From CAVUFH01 sp963740835 (GTDB taxonomy: Bacteria > Actinomycetota > Acidimicrobiia > IMCC26256 > PALSA-610), in contig CAVUFH010000007.1 of the NCBI GenBank assembly GCA_963740835.1, positions 310,001 through 374,000 of the forward strand: a stretch of DNA of 64,000 nucleotides, written 5' to 3'. This document shows positions 1 through 8,021 of the stretch, one piece after another (the stretch's first letter is position 1; each line of letters begins with the position of its first letter). A model generated the notes under the pieces. That model did no database searches, had not been told where the DNA came from, and worked only from the letters and a program-made list of their open reading frames with translations. The translations under genes and the position numbers were made by a program.

Positions 1-370
1 GCGACAGGCTCATCCAGCCGTCGGCATCGGGCGGTGTCGCGCAGGTTGCGACGATGCGCGGCGCGAACTGCTCGGCGACCGTCACGAAGCGCCGGAAGTC
101 GGCGGGCACGAACTCGATGCGGGCACCGTTGTCGACCAGCACGCGCTCGGCCGGCCCGAAGAAACCGCTGACGTAGCGGACTCCCGGTCGGCTGAAGAGT
201 GCGTAGAGGTCCAGCAGCAGCGCACCGAAGATGTCGAGGTGCTCCCAGTCGTCGCGCTCCCCCAGCGCGTGCAGGAGCGACGACGGGTGACCCGGACCGA
301 GCGGGATCCCGAAGGTGTCGCGTGGGCGGAACAACGCGACCGCCTCCGGGAGAGTGCACTCCTTCGCCAA
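1..370 (-). CDS. Acetyl-CoA hydrolase/transferase family protein, N-terminal part, cut by the window edge
   Basis: About 123 N-terminal residues are visible; the rest lies beyond base 1. The reading begins MAKECTL and contains FGIPLGPGHPSS, SGFFGPAE and FVPADFRRF, which match the N-terminal half of acetyl-CoA hydrolase/CoA-transferase proteins (moving CoA between acyl groups, or hydrolysing acyl-CoA). The start is a TTG at 370-368, chosen because the reading from it fits the family and two in-frame stops (380-385) close off anything longer. There is no clear Shine-Dalgarno site. It follows the MMPL gene on the same strand 37 bases downstream, so the two may be cotranscribed. The exact CoA substrate cannot be told from this part. 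Confidence 0.75.
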   Translation of the reverse strand, partial: MAKECTLPEAVALFRPRDTFGIPLGPGHPSSLLHALGERDDWEHLDIFGALLLDLYALFSRPGVRYVSGFFGPAERVLVDNGARIEFVPADFRRFVTVAEQFAPRIVATCATPPDADGWMSLS

Positions 371-375
371 GCCCC

Positions 376-412
376 TTGGCTATCAGAGTGGATGCGCCTG
401 TTGGCTATCAGA
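376..412. repeat. 12-bp direct repeat at the MMPL 3' end
   Basis: The 12-mer TTGGCTATCAGA occurs at 376-387 and again at 401-412. The second copy contains the MMPL stop codon and the first lies just before the TTG start of the next gene. It looks like a small tandem duplication; no function is evident. Confidence 0.6.
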
Positions 413-2660
413 CCGGCACGGGCTCAGAAGGTACCGGCGCGCTGGGTGCCGGCGGCTCGGCCGGCGGTCCATCGTCCACGATCTCGCGCACGCCGAATCG
501 TTCGTAGAACCGGCGCAGCGGCACGGGTGCCCACCAGTTCGCGTCGCCCGCGAGTCGCATGAACGCGGGCACGAGCGTGGCCCGCACTATCGTCGCGTCC
601 ATCAACACCGCGAGCGTCAGACCGATGCCGAACAGCTTGATGAAGCTCACACCCGAGGTCGCGAACGCGAGGAACGTGATCGCGAGCAACGCCGCGGCCG
701 CGGTGACGATGCGGCCGGTGCGTTCGAGGCCGGTGGCGATCGACTGCACGTTGTCGCCGGTGCGGTCGTGCTCCTCCTTGATGCGTGACAACAGGAACAC
801 CTCGTAGTCCATGCTCAAACCGAACGCGATGCAGAACATCAGGATCGGCGTGGTCGTGTCGAGGGTGCCGGTGGGCGTGAAGTCGAGGATGCGGGAACCG
901 TGTCCCTCCTGGAAGATCCATACCATCGCCCCGAAGGTCGCGGTGAGCGACAACAGGTTGAGCACGAGCGCCTTCGCCGGCACGAGCAGGCTGCCGAACA
1001 TCATGAACAGCAGGACGAACGTCGCCACCGCGATGATGAGGCCGGCGTACGGCAGGCGAGCGACGATCGATGACTTCGTGTCGACGAGTTGGGCGGCAGA
1101 CCCGCCGACGAGCCGATCGAACGGCGCGTCGATGGCGCGGATGTCGTGGACGAGCGCTTCACCCGCGGGTGACACCGCCTCGACCGACGGCACGACGCTC
1201 ACCCACGTGCCGCGTGCGCCGGCGAACCGTTGCGACGCTTCACCGGGCGGCGCGACCAGCTGACCGCCGGCGAAGCTGCCGCTCGCCGCGTCGACACGTG
1301 CGACGCCGTCGAGCGCAGAGATCGTGATCGCGTACTGCGTGACCGCGGCCGGATCGTTCTCGTCGGGGATGACTACGCCGAAGGCCTCGTCTTCGTTGCT
1401 CGCGAACTCGGCCCGCAGCGTGTCGGACACCTCACGGCTCTTCGCACCCGGCGGCAGCACGCGGTCGTCCGGAAGGCCGAACACGACGCTGAGGAACGGC
1501 AGGCCGAGGAACACGAGCAGGGCGATGACCGCGGTCGCCACGGTGATGGGCCGTTTCATCACGCGCATCGCCATGCGGTGCCAGAACCCCGAGCTCTCCG
1601 GGTGAGGCGAGCGCCGGAAGATGCGACCCGCGTCGACACGGGTCCCGAGCACCGCGAGCAGGGCGGGAAGCGCGACGGTCGACGCAAGCGCGGCGACGAC
1701 GACCACCGCGACGCCCGCATAGGCGAAGGACCGGAGGAAGTAGAGCGGGAAGATCAGCAGTGCCGACAACGACACCGCGACCGTGACCGCGCTGAACGCA
1801 ACCGTGCGACCGGCACGCTCGACGGTGCGCACGACCGCGGTGTGCGGGTCGTAGCCCGCGTGCAGTTCTTCGCGGTAGCGCGACACGACGAACAGCGAGT
1901 AGTCGATGGCGAGACCGAGCCCGAGTGCGGTCGTCAGGTTGATCGAGAAGATCGACACGTCGGTGAGCGCACCGATGATGGAGAGCGCGAGGAACGTGCC
2001 GATGATCGCGACGCCGCCCACGATCAGCGGCAGCGACGCGGCCACGAGGCTTCCGAACACAACGATGAGCAGCACGAGCGTGATCGGGATCGCGATCGAC
2101 TCCGCGCGCGCCAGGTCGGACTCGACGGTCTTGCCGACCTCGTCGAACACCGCCTCGCGTCCACCTACCTGCACCTGGACCGCACCCTGCGTACCGGCGA
2201 GCCCCTGCGACCCAGCGAGCTCGTCACGGATCGTCGTGATGGCGTCCGACACCTCGGCGTCGGTGCCGTCGACGCGCGCGAGCACCAGTGCCGCGTCGCC
2301 GTGCTCGCTGCGCAGCGGTGGCGGCGAGCCGAGGCTCCAATAGGACGCGACCGACCCGACATCCGGGACCTGCGCGAGGCGCTCCGTCACGGTCACGCCG
2401 GCGGCCTTCGAGGCGGCGCTGTCGATGTCGCCGTCGGCCGCGGTCACCAGCAGCACGACATTCGGATCGCCCCGGCCGAACTCGTCCGCCAGCGCCGTCT
2501 CGGCCCGGCTCGATTCGGAGTGCGGATCGTCGAAGCCGCCGCTCTTCAGCCGGTCGAACACGCCGGCCCCGAGGGCACCCGCCAGGACGACGAAGAGGAC
2601 GGTGAGCAGCAGGATCGCGTTGCGGCGCCGGACGGTGAGATGACCCAAGCGCGTGAACAT
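408..2660 (-). CDS. MMPL/RND-family transporter
   Basis: A 750-residue integral membrane exporter of the MMPL branch of the RND superfamily. It has the duplicated layout of this family: an N-terminal membrane helix, a periplasmic-type domain, a helix bundle, then the whole unit repeated. Each half carries the Asp-Tyr pair thought to relay protons, LAIDYSLFVVSRYREEL near residue 250 and LSMDYEVFLLSRIKEEH near residue 618. Family members move lipids, siderophores or hydrophobic drugs; the substrate here is unknown. ATG at 2660. A possible -35 TTGACT and -10 TAAACC (2667-2672 on the complement) lie so close that the transcript would begin at or near the ATG. The divergent TetR gene is the likely local regulator. 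Confidence 0.9.
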   Translation of the reverse strand: MFTRLGHLTVRRRNAILLLTVLFVVLAGALGAGVFDRLKSGGFDDPHSESSRAETALADEFGRGDPNVVLLVTAADGDIDSAASKAAGVTVTERLAQVPDVGSVASYWSLGSPPPLRSEHGDAALVLARVDGTDAEVSDAITTIRDELAGSQGLAGTQGAVQVQVGGREAVFDEVGKTVESDLARAESIAIPITLVLLIVVFGSLVAASLPLIVGGVAIIGTFLALSIIGALTDVSIFSINLTTALGLGLAIDYSLFVVSRYREELHAGYDPHTAVVRTVERAGRTVAFSAVTVAVSLSALLIFPLYFLRSFAYAGVAVVVVAALASTVALPALLAVLGTRVDAGRIFRRSPHPESSGFWHRMAMRVMKRPITVATAVIALLVFLGLPFLSVVFGLPDDRVLPPGAKSREVSDTLRAEFASNEDEAFGVVIPDENDPAAVTQYAITISALDGVARVDAASGSFAGGQLVAPPGEASQRFAGARGTWVSVVPSVEAVSPAGEALVHDIRAIDAPFDRLVGGSAAQLVDTKSSIVARLPYAGLIIAVATFVLLFMMFGSLLVPAKALVLNLLSLTATFGAMVWIFQEGHGSRILDFTPTGTLDTTTPILMFCIAFGLSMDYEVFLLSRIKEEHDRTGDNVQSIATGLERTGRIVTAAAALLAITFLAFATSGVSFIKLFGIGLTLAVLMDATIVRATLVPAFMRLAGDANWWAPVPLRRFYERFGVREIVDDGPPAEPPAPSAPVPSEPVPV

Positions 2661-2734
2661 GCGTCGGGTTTATTGGCTGATGGTTATAAAGTCAACAATG
2701 TTCAGATACTTGACGCCGTGACATCAGTCACAGC
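2661..2734. promoter_or_regulatory. Divergent MMPL/TetR control region with a palindrome
   Basis: The 74-bp gap is AT-rich for this genome and holds the perfect inverted repeat GTGAC-N4-GTCAC at 2718-2731, just before the TetR start, a plausible autoregulatory operator. On the minus strand TTGACT, then 17 bases, then TAAACC (complement of 2667-2672) would serve the MMPL gene. On the plus strand GATACT at 2705-2710 could be the TetR -10. Operator and promoter roles are inferred from position. Confidence 0.55.
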
Positions 2735-3457
2735 ATGATGGCCGGGCAGATGACGGACATGACGACGACAACTCCCTCCCCGAGCCGGCGCGAGCGACTG
2801 CGCGAGGCACTCATCGCCGACATCAAGGGCTGCGCCTGCCGTCAGCTCGCCGAAGGCGGCCCCGCCGCGGTGACGCTGCGCGGCATCGCCCGCGAGATCG
2901 GGGTCAGCCCCGCCGCGCTCTACGGCTACTTCGACAGCCTCGACGCGCTGTTCACCGCGATCATCACCGACGGGTACGACGACCTCGCCGACGCGGTCGC
3001 GGCGTCGGTGGCGGTCCCGCCCGCCAGCGAGCTCGGAGCGCGGATGCTCGCCGGCATACGCGCGTTCCGGGAGTGGGCACTCGCGGAACCGGCGACGTTC
3101 CGGTTGCTCTACTTCAACGCGGTCCCAGACATCGAGCCCATGGCGGACGACCCCGCGCTGACCGCGTCGCTGCGCGTGTTCGTCCCGCTCCTGGCCCTGA
3201 TGGTCGAGGGCTGGGCCTCCGGTGTGCTGCCGGCCGCGCCGCCAGGACCCCCGGTCGACGTCACGAAGTTCCACGAGCGTTTCGACCTCGCGATCACCTC
3301 CGACCAGCTGCGCGTGGCCACGGAGTGCTGGGCGGAGTTCCACGGGCTGGTCGCGCTCGAGATCAACGGGCACATCCACGCCGACTGGGTCGACCCGACC
3401 GCGCTGTACGAAGCCAACGTGCAGTCACTGTTGCAACGCATGGGCTTCTCGCTGTAG
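2735..3457 (+). CDS. TetR/AcrR-family regulator, WHG-type C-terminal domain
   Basis: A 240-residue one-component repressor. Residues about 15-65 form the TetR helix-turn-helix; the recognition part reads GVSPAALYGYFDSLDALF. The C-terminal half, with WALAEPATFRLLYF and a following acidic helix, looks like the WHG ligand-binding domain. It is transcribed away from the MMPL exporter, the usual arrangement for a repressor of the neighbouring pump. The start is uncertain: ATG codons at 2735, 2738, 2750 and 2759 are all in frame and none has a good Shine-Dalgarno site. The gene converges on the alcohol dehydrogenase gene with 8 bases between their stops. Confidence 0.88.
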   Translation: MMAGQMTDMTTTTPSPSRRERLREALIADIKGCACRQLAEGGPAAVTLRGIAREIGVSPAALYGYFDSLDALFTAIITDGYDDLADAVAASVAVPPASELGARMLAGIRAFREWALAEPATFRLLYFNAVPDIEPMADDPALTASLRVFVPLLALMVEGWASGVLPAAPPGPPVDVTKFHERFDLAITSDQLRVATECWAEFHGLVALEINGHIHADWVDPTALYEANVQSLLQRMGFSL

Positions 3458-3465
3458 CGAGATGG

Positions 3466-4575
3466 CTAGAGCGTGATGACGGTACGAATGCCGCGCGCGG
3501 CGGCGACGTCCGCAAACGCTTCGTTGATCTCGGCGAGCGGCCGGCGCGACGTGATCATGCCGTCGAGGTCGAGCTGACCGGCCCGCCACAGGTCGAGCAG
3601 GCGAGGGATGTCGCGGCGGCTGTTGCAGGACCCGAGGAACGAGCCCATCAGCTTGCGCTCCGAGATCATGAACAGCACGGCGGGGCGCAGTGCGACCGCT
3701 TGGTCGATCGGCGCGGCGCCGACCATCACCGTGGTGCCGCCGTTGCGCGACGCCATGAGGCACGCTTCGGTGAGCGAGCCCGAGCCGACGGCGTCGAACG
3801 CGTAGTCGACACCGATGCCGTTCGTGAGCGCGTGCGCGCGGGCGACGACATCCTCGGCGGTCGGGTCGACGACATCCGTGGCACCGAACCGATTCGCCGC
3901 GTCGCGGCGCTCGGCAACCGGATCGGACACGATGATGCGCGCCGCGCCCGCGATGCGCGCGCCCTGCGCGATCGCGATCCCGACGCCCCCGGCGCCGAGG
4001 ACCAGCACGCTCGCGCCCGGTTCCACGCTCGCGGTGTTGAGCACCGCTCCGACGCCGGTTTGGACCGCGCAACCGATCACGCATGCGACCTCGAGCGGCG
4101 TGTCGTCGGCGACCTTCACCGCGCCCGATGCCGGCGTGACGACCATCTCGGCGAAGCCGCCGACGCCGAGGCCGCGCAATACGGGCGCCCCGTCGCGCGA
4201 GAGGGGCGTGTGGCCGTCGAGCGCGGTGCCGGTGGTAACCGCCATCGCGTTCACGCAGCAGCCGTACTCGCCGCGCAGGCACCAGTAGCACTCGTCGCAC
4301 GCGGCAACGGGCGTGAGGACGACCTTGTCATTGGGTTTCAGCGCGGTGACGCCCGCACCGACGGCGTCGACGACGCCTGCGGCCTCGTGTCCGAGGACGA
4401 TCGCGCCGAAGTTCGGGAACGTGCCGTCGACGATGCCGAGATCCGAGTGGCACACACCGCAGTGCGTGACGCGCACGCGCACCTCGCCCGGGCCGGGGTC
4501 GGCGATGTCGATGTCGTCCACGACGGCGAGCACGCCGCCGGACTCGGTCGTGGTCTCCAGCAGCGCGGCACGCAC
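3466..4575 (-). CDS. Zinc-dependent medium-chain alcohol dehydrogenase
   Basis: A 369-residue MDR-family dehydrogenase that would oxidise an alcohol with NAD(P). The catalytic zinc site is seen as HCGVCHSDLG and GHEAAG. The structural zinc loop is CDECYWCLRGEYGCC, and the Rossmann motif is GAGGVGIAIAQGA. Length and layout fit class III-like or aryl-alcohol dehydrogenases. The start is GTG at 4575, two bases after the stop of the upstream ParD-like gene, so the two are probably cotranscribed and perhaps translationally coupled. The substrate cannot be read from sequence; in related genomes some of these enzymes use unusual electron acceptors, which is not shown here. Confidence 0.9.
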   Translation of the reverse strand: MRAALLETTTESGGVLAVVDDIDIADPGPGEVRVRVTHCGVCHSDLGIVDGTFPNFGAIVLGHEAAGVVDAVGAGVTALKPNDKVVLTPVAACDECYWCLRGEYGCCVNAMAVTTGTALDGHTPLSRDGAPVLRGLGVGGFAEMVVTPASGAVKVADDTPLEVACVIGCAVQTGVGAVLNTASVEPGASVLVLGAGGVGIAIAQGARIAGAARIIVSDPVAERRDAANRFGATDVVDPTAEDVVARAHALTNGIGVDYAFDAVGSGSLTEACLMASRNGGTTVMVGAAPIDQAVALRPAVLFMISERKLMGSFLGSCNSRRDIPRLLDLWRAGQLDLDGMITSRRPLAEINEAFADVAAARGIRTVITL

Positions 4576-4577
4576 GG

Positions 4578-5063
4578 TCAGGGAGCTCCGACTCGGTTGA
4601 TGGCACTGGCGCCGGCACCCACACGCTCGAGGACCGCGCCGAGCGCGCCGAGCACGCGTGCGGTCGCCTCGAGGCCTTGGCGCATCTGCTTCGCTTCTTG
4701 TTCGCCGCGCTCGGCGACGCTCGTGACCTGCCCGAGCGAACCGCGCACGACCTTCTCGACGTCGCGCGCGACCGGGATCTTCCGGGCCACGTCGAGCGAG
4801 GTGTCGACCGCGTGCCCGGCCGCGCCGAGCACTTGGTGCAGCAGATCAGTTTCGGTGTCGGCGCGCTGCATCAGGTTGAGCACGTCGCGTTGCGCCTGCG
4901 CGGCGAGGTTCATCGCTTCCCGCACGAGGCTCGGATCGGGTGCTTCGAGCTCCTGCATGCGCCGCAACGCGTCGCGCACGACCTCTTGCGCGTCGACGTA
5001 CTTCCCCGCGCGCACCTGCGCGTTGACAAAGCTCTCGAGCTTGCCAGGAAGCGCGATCTCCAT
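4578..5063 (-). CDS. ParD-like ribbon-helix-helix protein with a helical C-terminal extension
   Basis: A 161-residue protein starting at ATG 5063. Residues 1-40 read as a ParD/CopG-type ribbon-helix-helix, with a beta strand (MEIALPGKLESFV) and helices ending VRDALRRMQELE. Such domains dimerise and bind DNA or a ParE toxin. The remaining 110 or so residues are Ala-, Gln- and Val-rich amphipathic helices, a little like phasins, and are not part of ordinary ParD. No ParE- or PIN-like toxin is adjacent. The next gene, two bases downstream, is the alcohol dehydrogenase. The protein may be a regulator or a structural protein rather than an antitoxin. A longer in-frame start at 5171 would overlap the divergent amidohydrolase and is less likely. 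Confidence 0.7.
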   Translation of the reverse strand: MEIALPGKLESFVNAQVRAGKYVDAQEVVRDALRRMQELEAPDPSLVREAMNLAAQAQRDVLNLMQRADTETDLLHQVLGAAGHAVDTSLDVARKIPVARDVEKVVRGSLGQVTSVAERGEQEAKQMRQGLEATARVLGALGAVLERVGAGASAINRVGAP

Positions 5064-5136
5064 CGCTTCGCCCCCATACTTCGGTCGTGCACACGGTCGT
5101 GCGGCCCGGTGCGAGCTGACACTAGCGTCAGCCGCG

Positions 5137-5955
5137 ATGGACATCCTCGACATCTGGGTCAACCTCGTCACGCCCGAATCCGCCGCGAGCTTCCTCGGTC
5201 AAGGCGCGAACGCGCACATCCCCGGCTATCTCGGCGGCGACGGCAGCGCGGGCGTCGGCGTCGACCAATTGCTCGGCGCGATGGACGCGCTCGGCGTCGC
5301 GACCGGCATGCTCACGCCCGCGATCGGCGGTGGTGTGCCCAAGTCGCTCGAGGTCGCGGACGCGCACCCCGGCCGCTTCCTCGTCGCCGGCGTCGTACAC
5401 GACCCGAGCACACCGACGAGGAACGTGCGACGGATCCGCGAGCACGCGCAGGATCCTCGCTTCAGCCTGGTGCGCGTCTCACCGCTCGCGACGCAGGTCG
5501 CGATCGACGATCCGAAGCACTACCCCGTCTACCAAGTGTGCGAGGAGTTGCAGATCCCGGTCGCGATCAACGTCGGCATCCCGGGCCCGCGTGTGCGGTC
5601 GCGCGTGCAACACCCGGGCCTGCTCGAGGACGTGCTCATCGACTTCCCCGACCTGGTCGTGATCGGCGCGCACATGGGACATCCCTACGAGGAGCTCCTC
5701 ATGAACTACATGCGCAAGTGGCCGAACCTCTACCTGTCGTGCACCGCGTACGCACCGAAGTACATGGACGCGAACCTGCTCGCGTTCATGAACACGTCGA
5801 CCTACCGCGGCCGCGTGCTCTGGGGCAGCGACGAACCGTGGTTCCCGATGCAACGCTCGCTCACCGAGGCCCGCGCCCTCCCGCTCGACGAAGACGCGCT
5901 CGCCCAGTTCCTCGGCGGCACCGCCCGCCGCCTCCTCGACCGCACCACCCGCTAA
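5137..5955 (+). CDS. Amidohydrolase-2 family metal-dependent hydrolase
   Basis: A 272-residue TIM-barrel protein of the amidohydrolase-2 (PF04909) group, whose members hydrolyse or decarboxylate cyclic and aromatic acids. Seen here are IGAHMGHPY near residue 175, holding a conserved metal-ligand His, and LWGSDEPWF near residue 230, holding the family Asp. The usual N-terminal HxH is replaced by DIWVN, so the metal site is not canonical. ATG 5137 follows TAGCGT (5123-5128) by 8 bases, which suggests a leaderless transcript. A palindromic repeat begins 5 bases past the stop. Confidence 0.82.
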   Translation: MDILDIWVNLVTPESAASFLGQGANAHIPGYLGGDGSAGVGVDQLLGAMDALGVATGMLTPAIGGGVPKSLEVADAHPGRFLVAGVVHDPSTPTRNVRRIREHAQDPRFSLVRVSPLATQVAIDDPKHYPVYQVCEELQIPVAINVGIPGPRVRSRVQHPGLLEDVLIDFPDLVVIGAHMGHPYEELLMNYMRKWPNLYLSCTAYAPKYMDANLLAFMNTSTYRGRVLWGSDEPWFPMQRSLTEARALPLDEDALAQFLGGTARRLLDRTTR

Positions 5956-5960
5956 CCCCA

Positions 5961-6011
5961 GGTTTTGGCGAGAATCGGCGACCGTGACGGTCGCCATTTG
6001 TCGCCGAAACC
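5961..6011. repeat. Nested palindromic repeat, copy 1
   Basis: A 51-bp element with outer arms GGTTTTGGCGA (5961-5971) and TCGCCGAAACC (6001-6011), and an inner stem GGCGACCGT (5977-5985) with ACGGTCGCC (5987-5995). It lies between the convergent amidohydrolase and ppa genes, 5 and 1 bases from their stops. Three more copies occur at 10001, 42954 and 51650. It could act as a bidirectional terminator or be a REP-like dispersed element. Confidence 0.85.
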
Positions 6012-6012
6012 A

Positions 6013-6498
6013 TCAGCGGTGGCGGGACTTGGCGTCGGTGATGGCGCCCTCGGCGGCGGACGCGCCTTCCCAGCCGCGCGTGGTCGCGCCCTTCCCGGGT
6101 TCGATCGTCTTGTAGTAGTCGAAGAAGTGCTCGATCTCGTGCAGAAGATGGTCGGGCACATCCGGGAGATCGTTGACATCGTTCCAGCGTGGGTCGTGCG
6201 CGGGAACGCACAACACCTTGGCGTCGGGGCCCATCTCGTCGGTCATCCAGAACACCGCGACCGCGCGCACCATGATGTGACAGCCGGGAAACGTCGGCTC
6301 CTGGAGCAGCACGAGCGCGTCGAGCGGATCACCGTCTTCAGCGAGCGTGTCCGGGAAGAAGCCGTAGTCGGCCGGGTACTGCATCGCGGTGAACAGCGTG
6401 CGGTCGAGCCAGATCTCGCTCGAGTCGTGGTCCATCTCGTACTTGTTGCGAGAGCCCTTGGGGATCTCGACGACGATCGCATGTTCCACGACCCGCAT
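6013..6498 (-). CDS. ppa: Inorganic pyrophosphatase, family I
   Basis: A 161-residue soluble enzyme that splits pyrophosphate to two phosphates and so pulls biosynthetic reactions forward. Family hallmarks are VEIPKGSRNKYE, YPADYGFFPDTL and the metal-binding run EDGDPLDALVL with its Asp residues. The length is normal for actinobacterial family I enzymes. ATG 6498 was chosen because the reading from it begins like known homologues; the frame runs open far upstream but without similarity. The gene is divergent from the AlkB-like gene. Confidence 0.95.
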   Translation of the reverse strand: MRVVEHAIVVEIPKGSRNKYEMDHDSSEIWLDRTLFTAMQYPADYGFFPDTLAEDGDPLDALVLLQEPTFPGCHIMVRAVAVFWMTDEMGPDAKVLCVPAHDPRWNDVNDLPDVPDHLLHEIEHFFDYYKTIEPGKGATTRGWEGASAAEGAITDAKSRHR

Positions 6499-6561
6499 TC
6501 TGACCCATCTGGGTGACCGATCCGGGACCGCCTCGCACGGGGCTCTCGATAGCCTTGTTCC

Positions 6562-7242
6562 GTGGATGCGGCCGAAGCAGCACACGTCGATCGCGATGTC
6601 GCCTTCGAACGGACGTGGCTCGACGACCACACCTGGGTCGACATCGCGCGCGGCTTCATCGTCGGTGCGCCCGCCGCGTACGACGCGCTCACCACCGCGG
6701 TGCCGTGGTCGCCCCGCAAACTGTGGCGTTACGAGCGGTGGGTCGAGGAACCGCGCGTCAGTCACGGCTATCGGGTCGGGCAACCGTGGCCGCATCCAGT
6801 GCTCGTCGACACGCACCGCGCGCTGCAGGCGCAGTACGGCATCACCTTCGACGGCTTCTCGCTGATCTGGTACCGGGACGGCAACGACTGCCAGGCGTTC
6901 CACCGCGACCGCGACATGCGCTTCACCGAGAACACGCTCGTCGGCATCCTCAGTCTGGGCGCTCGCCGGCCGTGGCTGCTGCGCCGGCGGGACCGACGCG
7001 ACAAGTGGATCGCCGCCAACGGTGGCGCCGAGTACGACCTCTCCCCCGCGGGCGGCGACCTCTTCGTGCTCGGCGGCCGGGCCCAGGCCGACTGGGAGCA
7101 CTCGGTGGCGAAGGTGCCCGGCGGCGCGGGCCGGTTCGGCCGCATCTCGGGGCAGTGGCGCTGGACGTCGGGGACGGGCCGGCCGGAGCCGGGCGGTTCG
7201 TACGCCGCGCCTCGCAACTTCTCGCGCCGCGGACGGGCGTAA
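6562..7242 (+). CDS. AlkB-like 2-oxoglutarate/Fe(II)-dependent dioxygenase
   Basis: A 226-residue protein of the AlkB group, which removes alkyl lesions from nucleic acid bases by oxidation. The iron-binding HxD lies in WYRDGNDCQAFHRDRDMR. The distal His is in WEHSVAKV, followed by the paired Arg residues (GRFGRISGQWRW) that bind 2-oxoglutarate. The loop WYRDGND is the family nucleotide-recognition segment. GTG 6562 follows TAGCCT (6550-6555) by 6 bases, a clear leaderless arrangement. There are no adjacent DNA-repair genes. A role in DNA or RNA repair is inferred from the family. Confidence 0.85.
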   Translation: MDAAEAAHVDRDVAFERTWLDDHTWVDIARGFIVGAPAAYDALTTAVPWSPRKLWRYERWVEEPRVSHGYRVGQPWPHPVLVDTHRALQAQYGITFDGFSLIWYRDGNDCQAFHRDRDMRFTENTLVGILSLGARRPWLLRRRDRRDKWIAANGGAEYDLSPAGGDLFVLGGRAQADWEHSVAKVPGGAGRFGRISGQWRWTSGTGRPEPGGSYAAPRNFSRRGRA

Positions 7243-7316
7243 GGACCCGAATAGGGCGGACGCACGATGCGCGCGCGCACCGGTTCCGTCAGGGTGGGTG
7301 GCGAAAGGAGTCCGCC

Positions 7317-8021
7317 ATGCAGGCCGTCCATCGTCTCGGCACCATCCTCGGCGTCTGGGCCCATCCCGACGACGAGACCTACCTCAGCGCGGGGCTGATG
7401 GCCACGGCGGTCGCGGCCGGCCAGCGAGTCGTGCTCGTGCACGCGACGCGCGGGGAGAGCGGCACCTCGGACCTGATGGAGTCCGGACGCTCGTTCGCGG
7501 CGCGGCGCGAGCGCGAGCTCGCGGCGGCGCGTGCCGTGCTCGGGGTCACGGAGCAGCGCTTCCTCGGCTATGAGGACGGCCGCTGCTCGGAGGTCCCGCT
7601 CGGGGAGGGGACGCGCGCCGTCGCCGACGTCATCGCGGCGGTCAAGCCCGACACGATCGTCACGTTCGGACCCGACGGCATCACCGGCCACCCCGATCAC
7701 CTCATGGTGTCGGCGTGGACGACTGCCGCGTGGCTCGCAAGCGACCGCGCCGCGACCCTGCTCTACGCGACGACGACGGACTCGTTCGCGGACGAGTTCG
7801 CGGCGTTGCACGAAGCCCTCGAGATCTTTCCGCCCGGCCTGCCGGTGCGCACCCCTCGTGGCGCGCTTGCGATGCACCTGGAGCTTCCGCCCGAGCTCCT
7901 GGCGCGCAAGCGCGCCGCGCTGGCCGCGCACGCGTCGCAAACGACCGCGCTCGCCGCCGCGTTCGGTGAGGAGAACTACCTGCGCTGGTTCGCGAACGAA
8001 TCGTTCACACAGGCGGCGTGA
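7317..8021 (+). CDS. PIG-L family zinc deacetylase (MshB/LmbE-like)
   Basis: A 234-residue metal-dependent N-deacetylase. The zinc motif AHPDDE is near residue 17, and the partner motif GHPDHLM is near residue 125. Related enzymes deacetylate GlcNAc conjugates in mycothiol or bacillithiol synthesis, detoxify mycothiol adducts, or trim glycolipids; which applies here is not clear. ATG 7317 has a good ribosome binding site, AAAGGAG at 7303-7309. The stop overlaps a GTG start candidate of the GNAT gene by 4 bases, so the two are likely one operon. Confidence 0.88.
   Translation: MQAVHRLGTILGVWAHPDDETYLSAGLMATAVAAGQRVVLVHATRGESGTSDLMESGRSFAARRERELAAARAVLGVTEQRFLGYEDGRCSEVPLGEGTRAVADVIAAVKPDTIVTFGPDGITGHPDHLMVSAWTTAAWLASDRAATLLYATTTDSFADEFAALHEALEIFPPGLPVRTPRGALAMHLELPPELLARKRAALAAHASQTTALAAAFGEENYLRWFANESFTQAA

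Noticed and set aside
1230..2738. A 502-codon open frame opposite the MMPL gene
   Set aside because: Antisense shadow of a clearly recognised transporter, very rich in Arg and Asp.
4578..5063. A type II toxin-antitoxin pair
   Set aside because: The neighbour is a full-length alcohol dehydrogenase; no ParE, RelE, PIN or other toxin-like small gene is adjacent.
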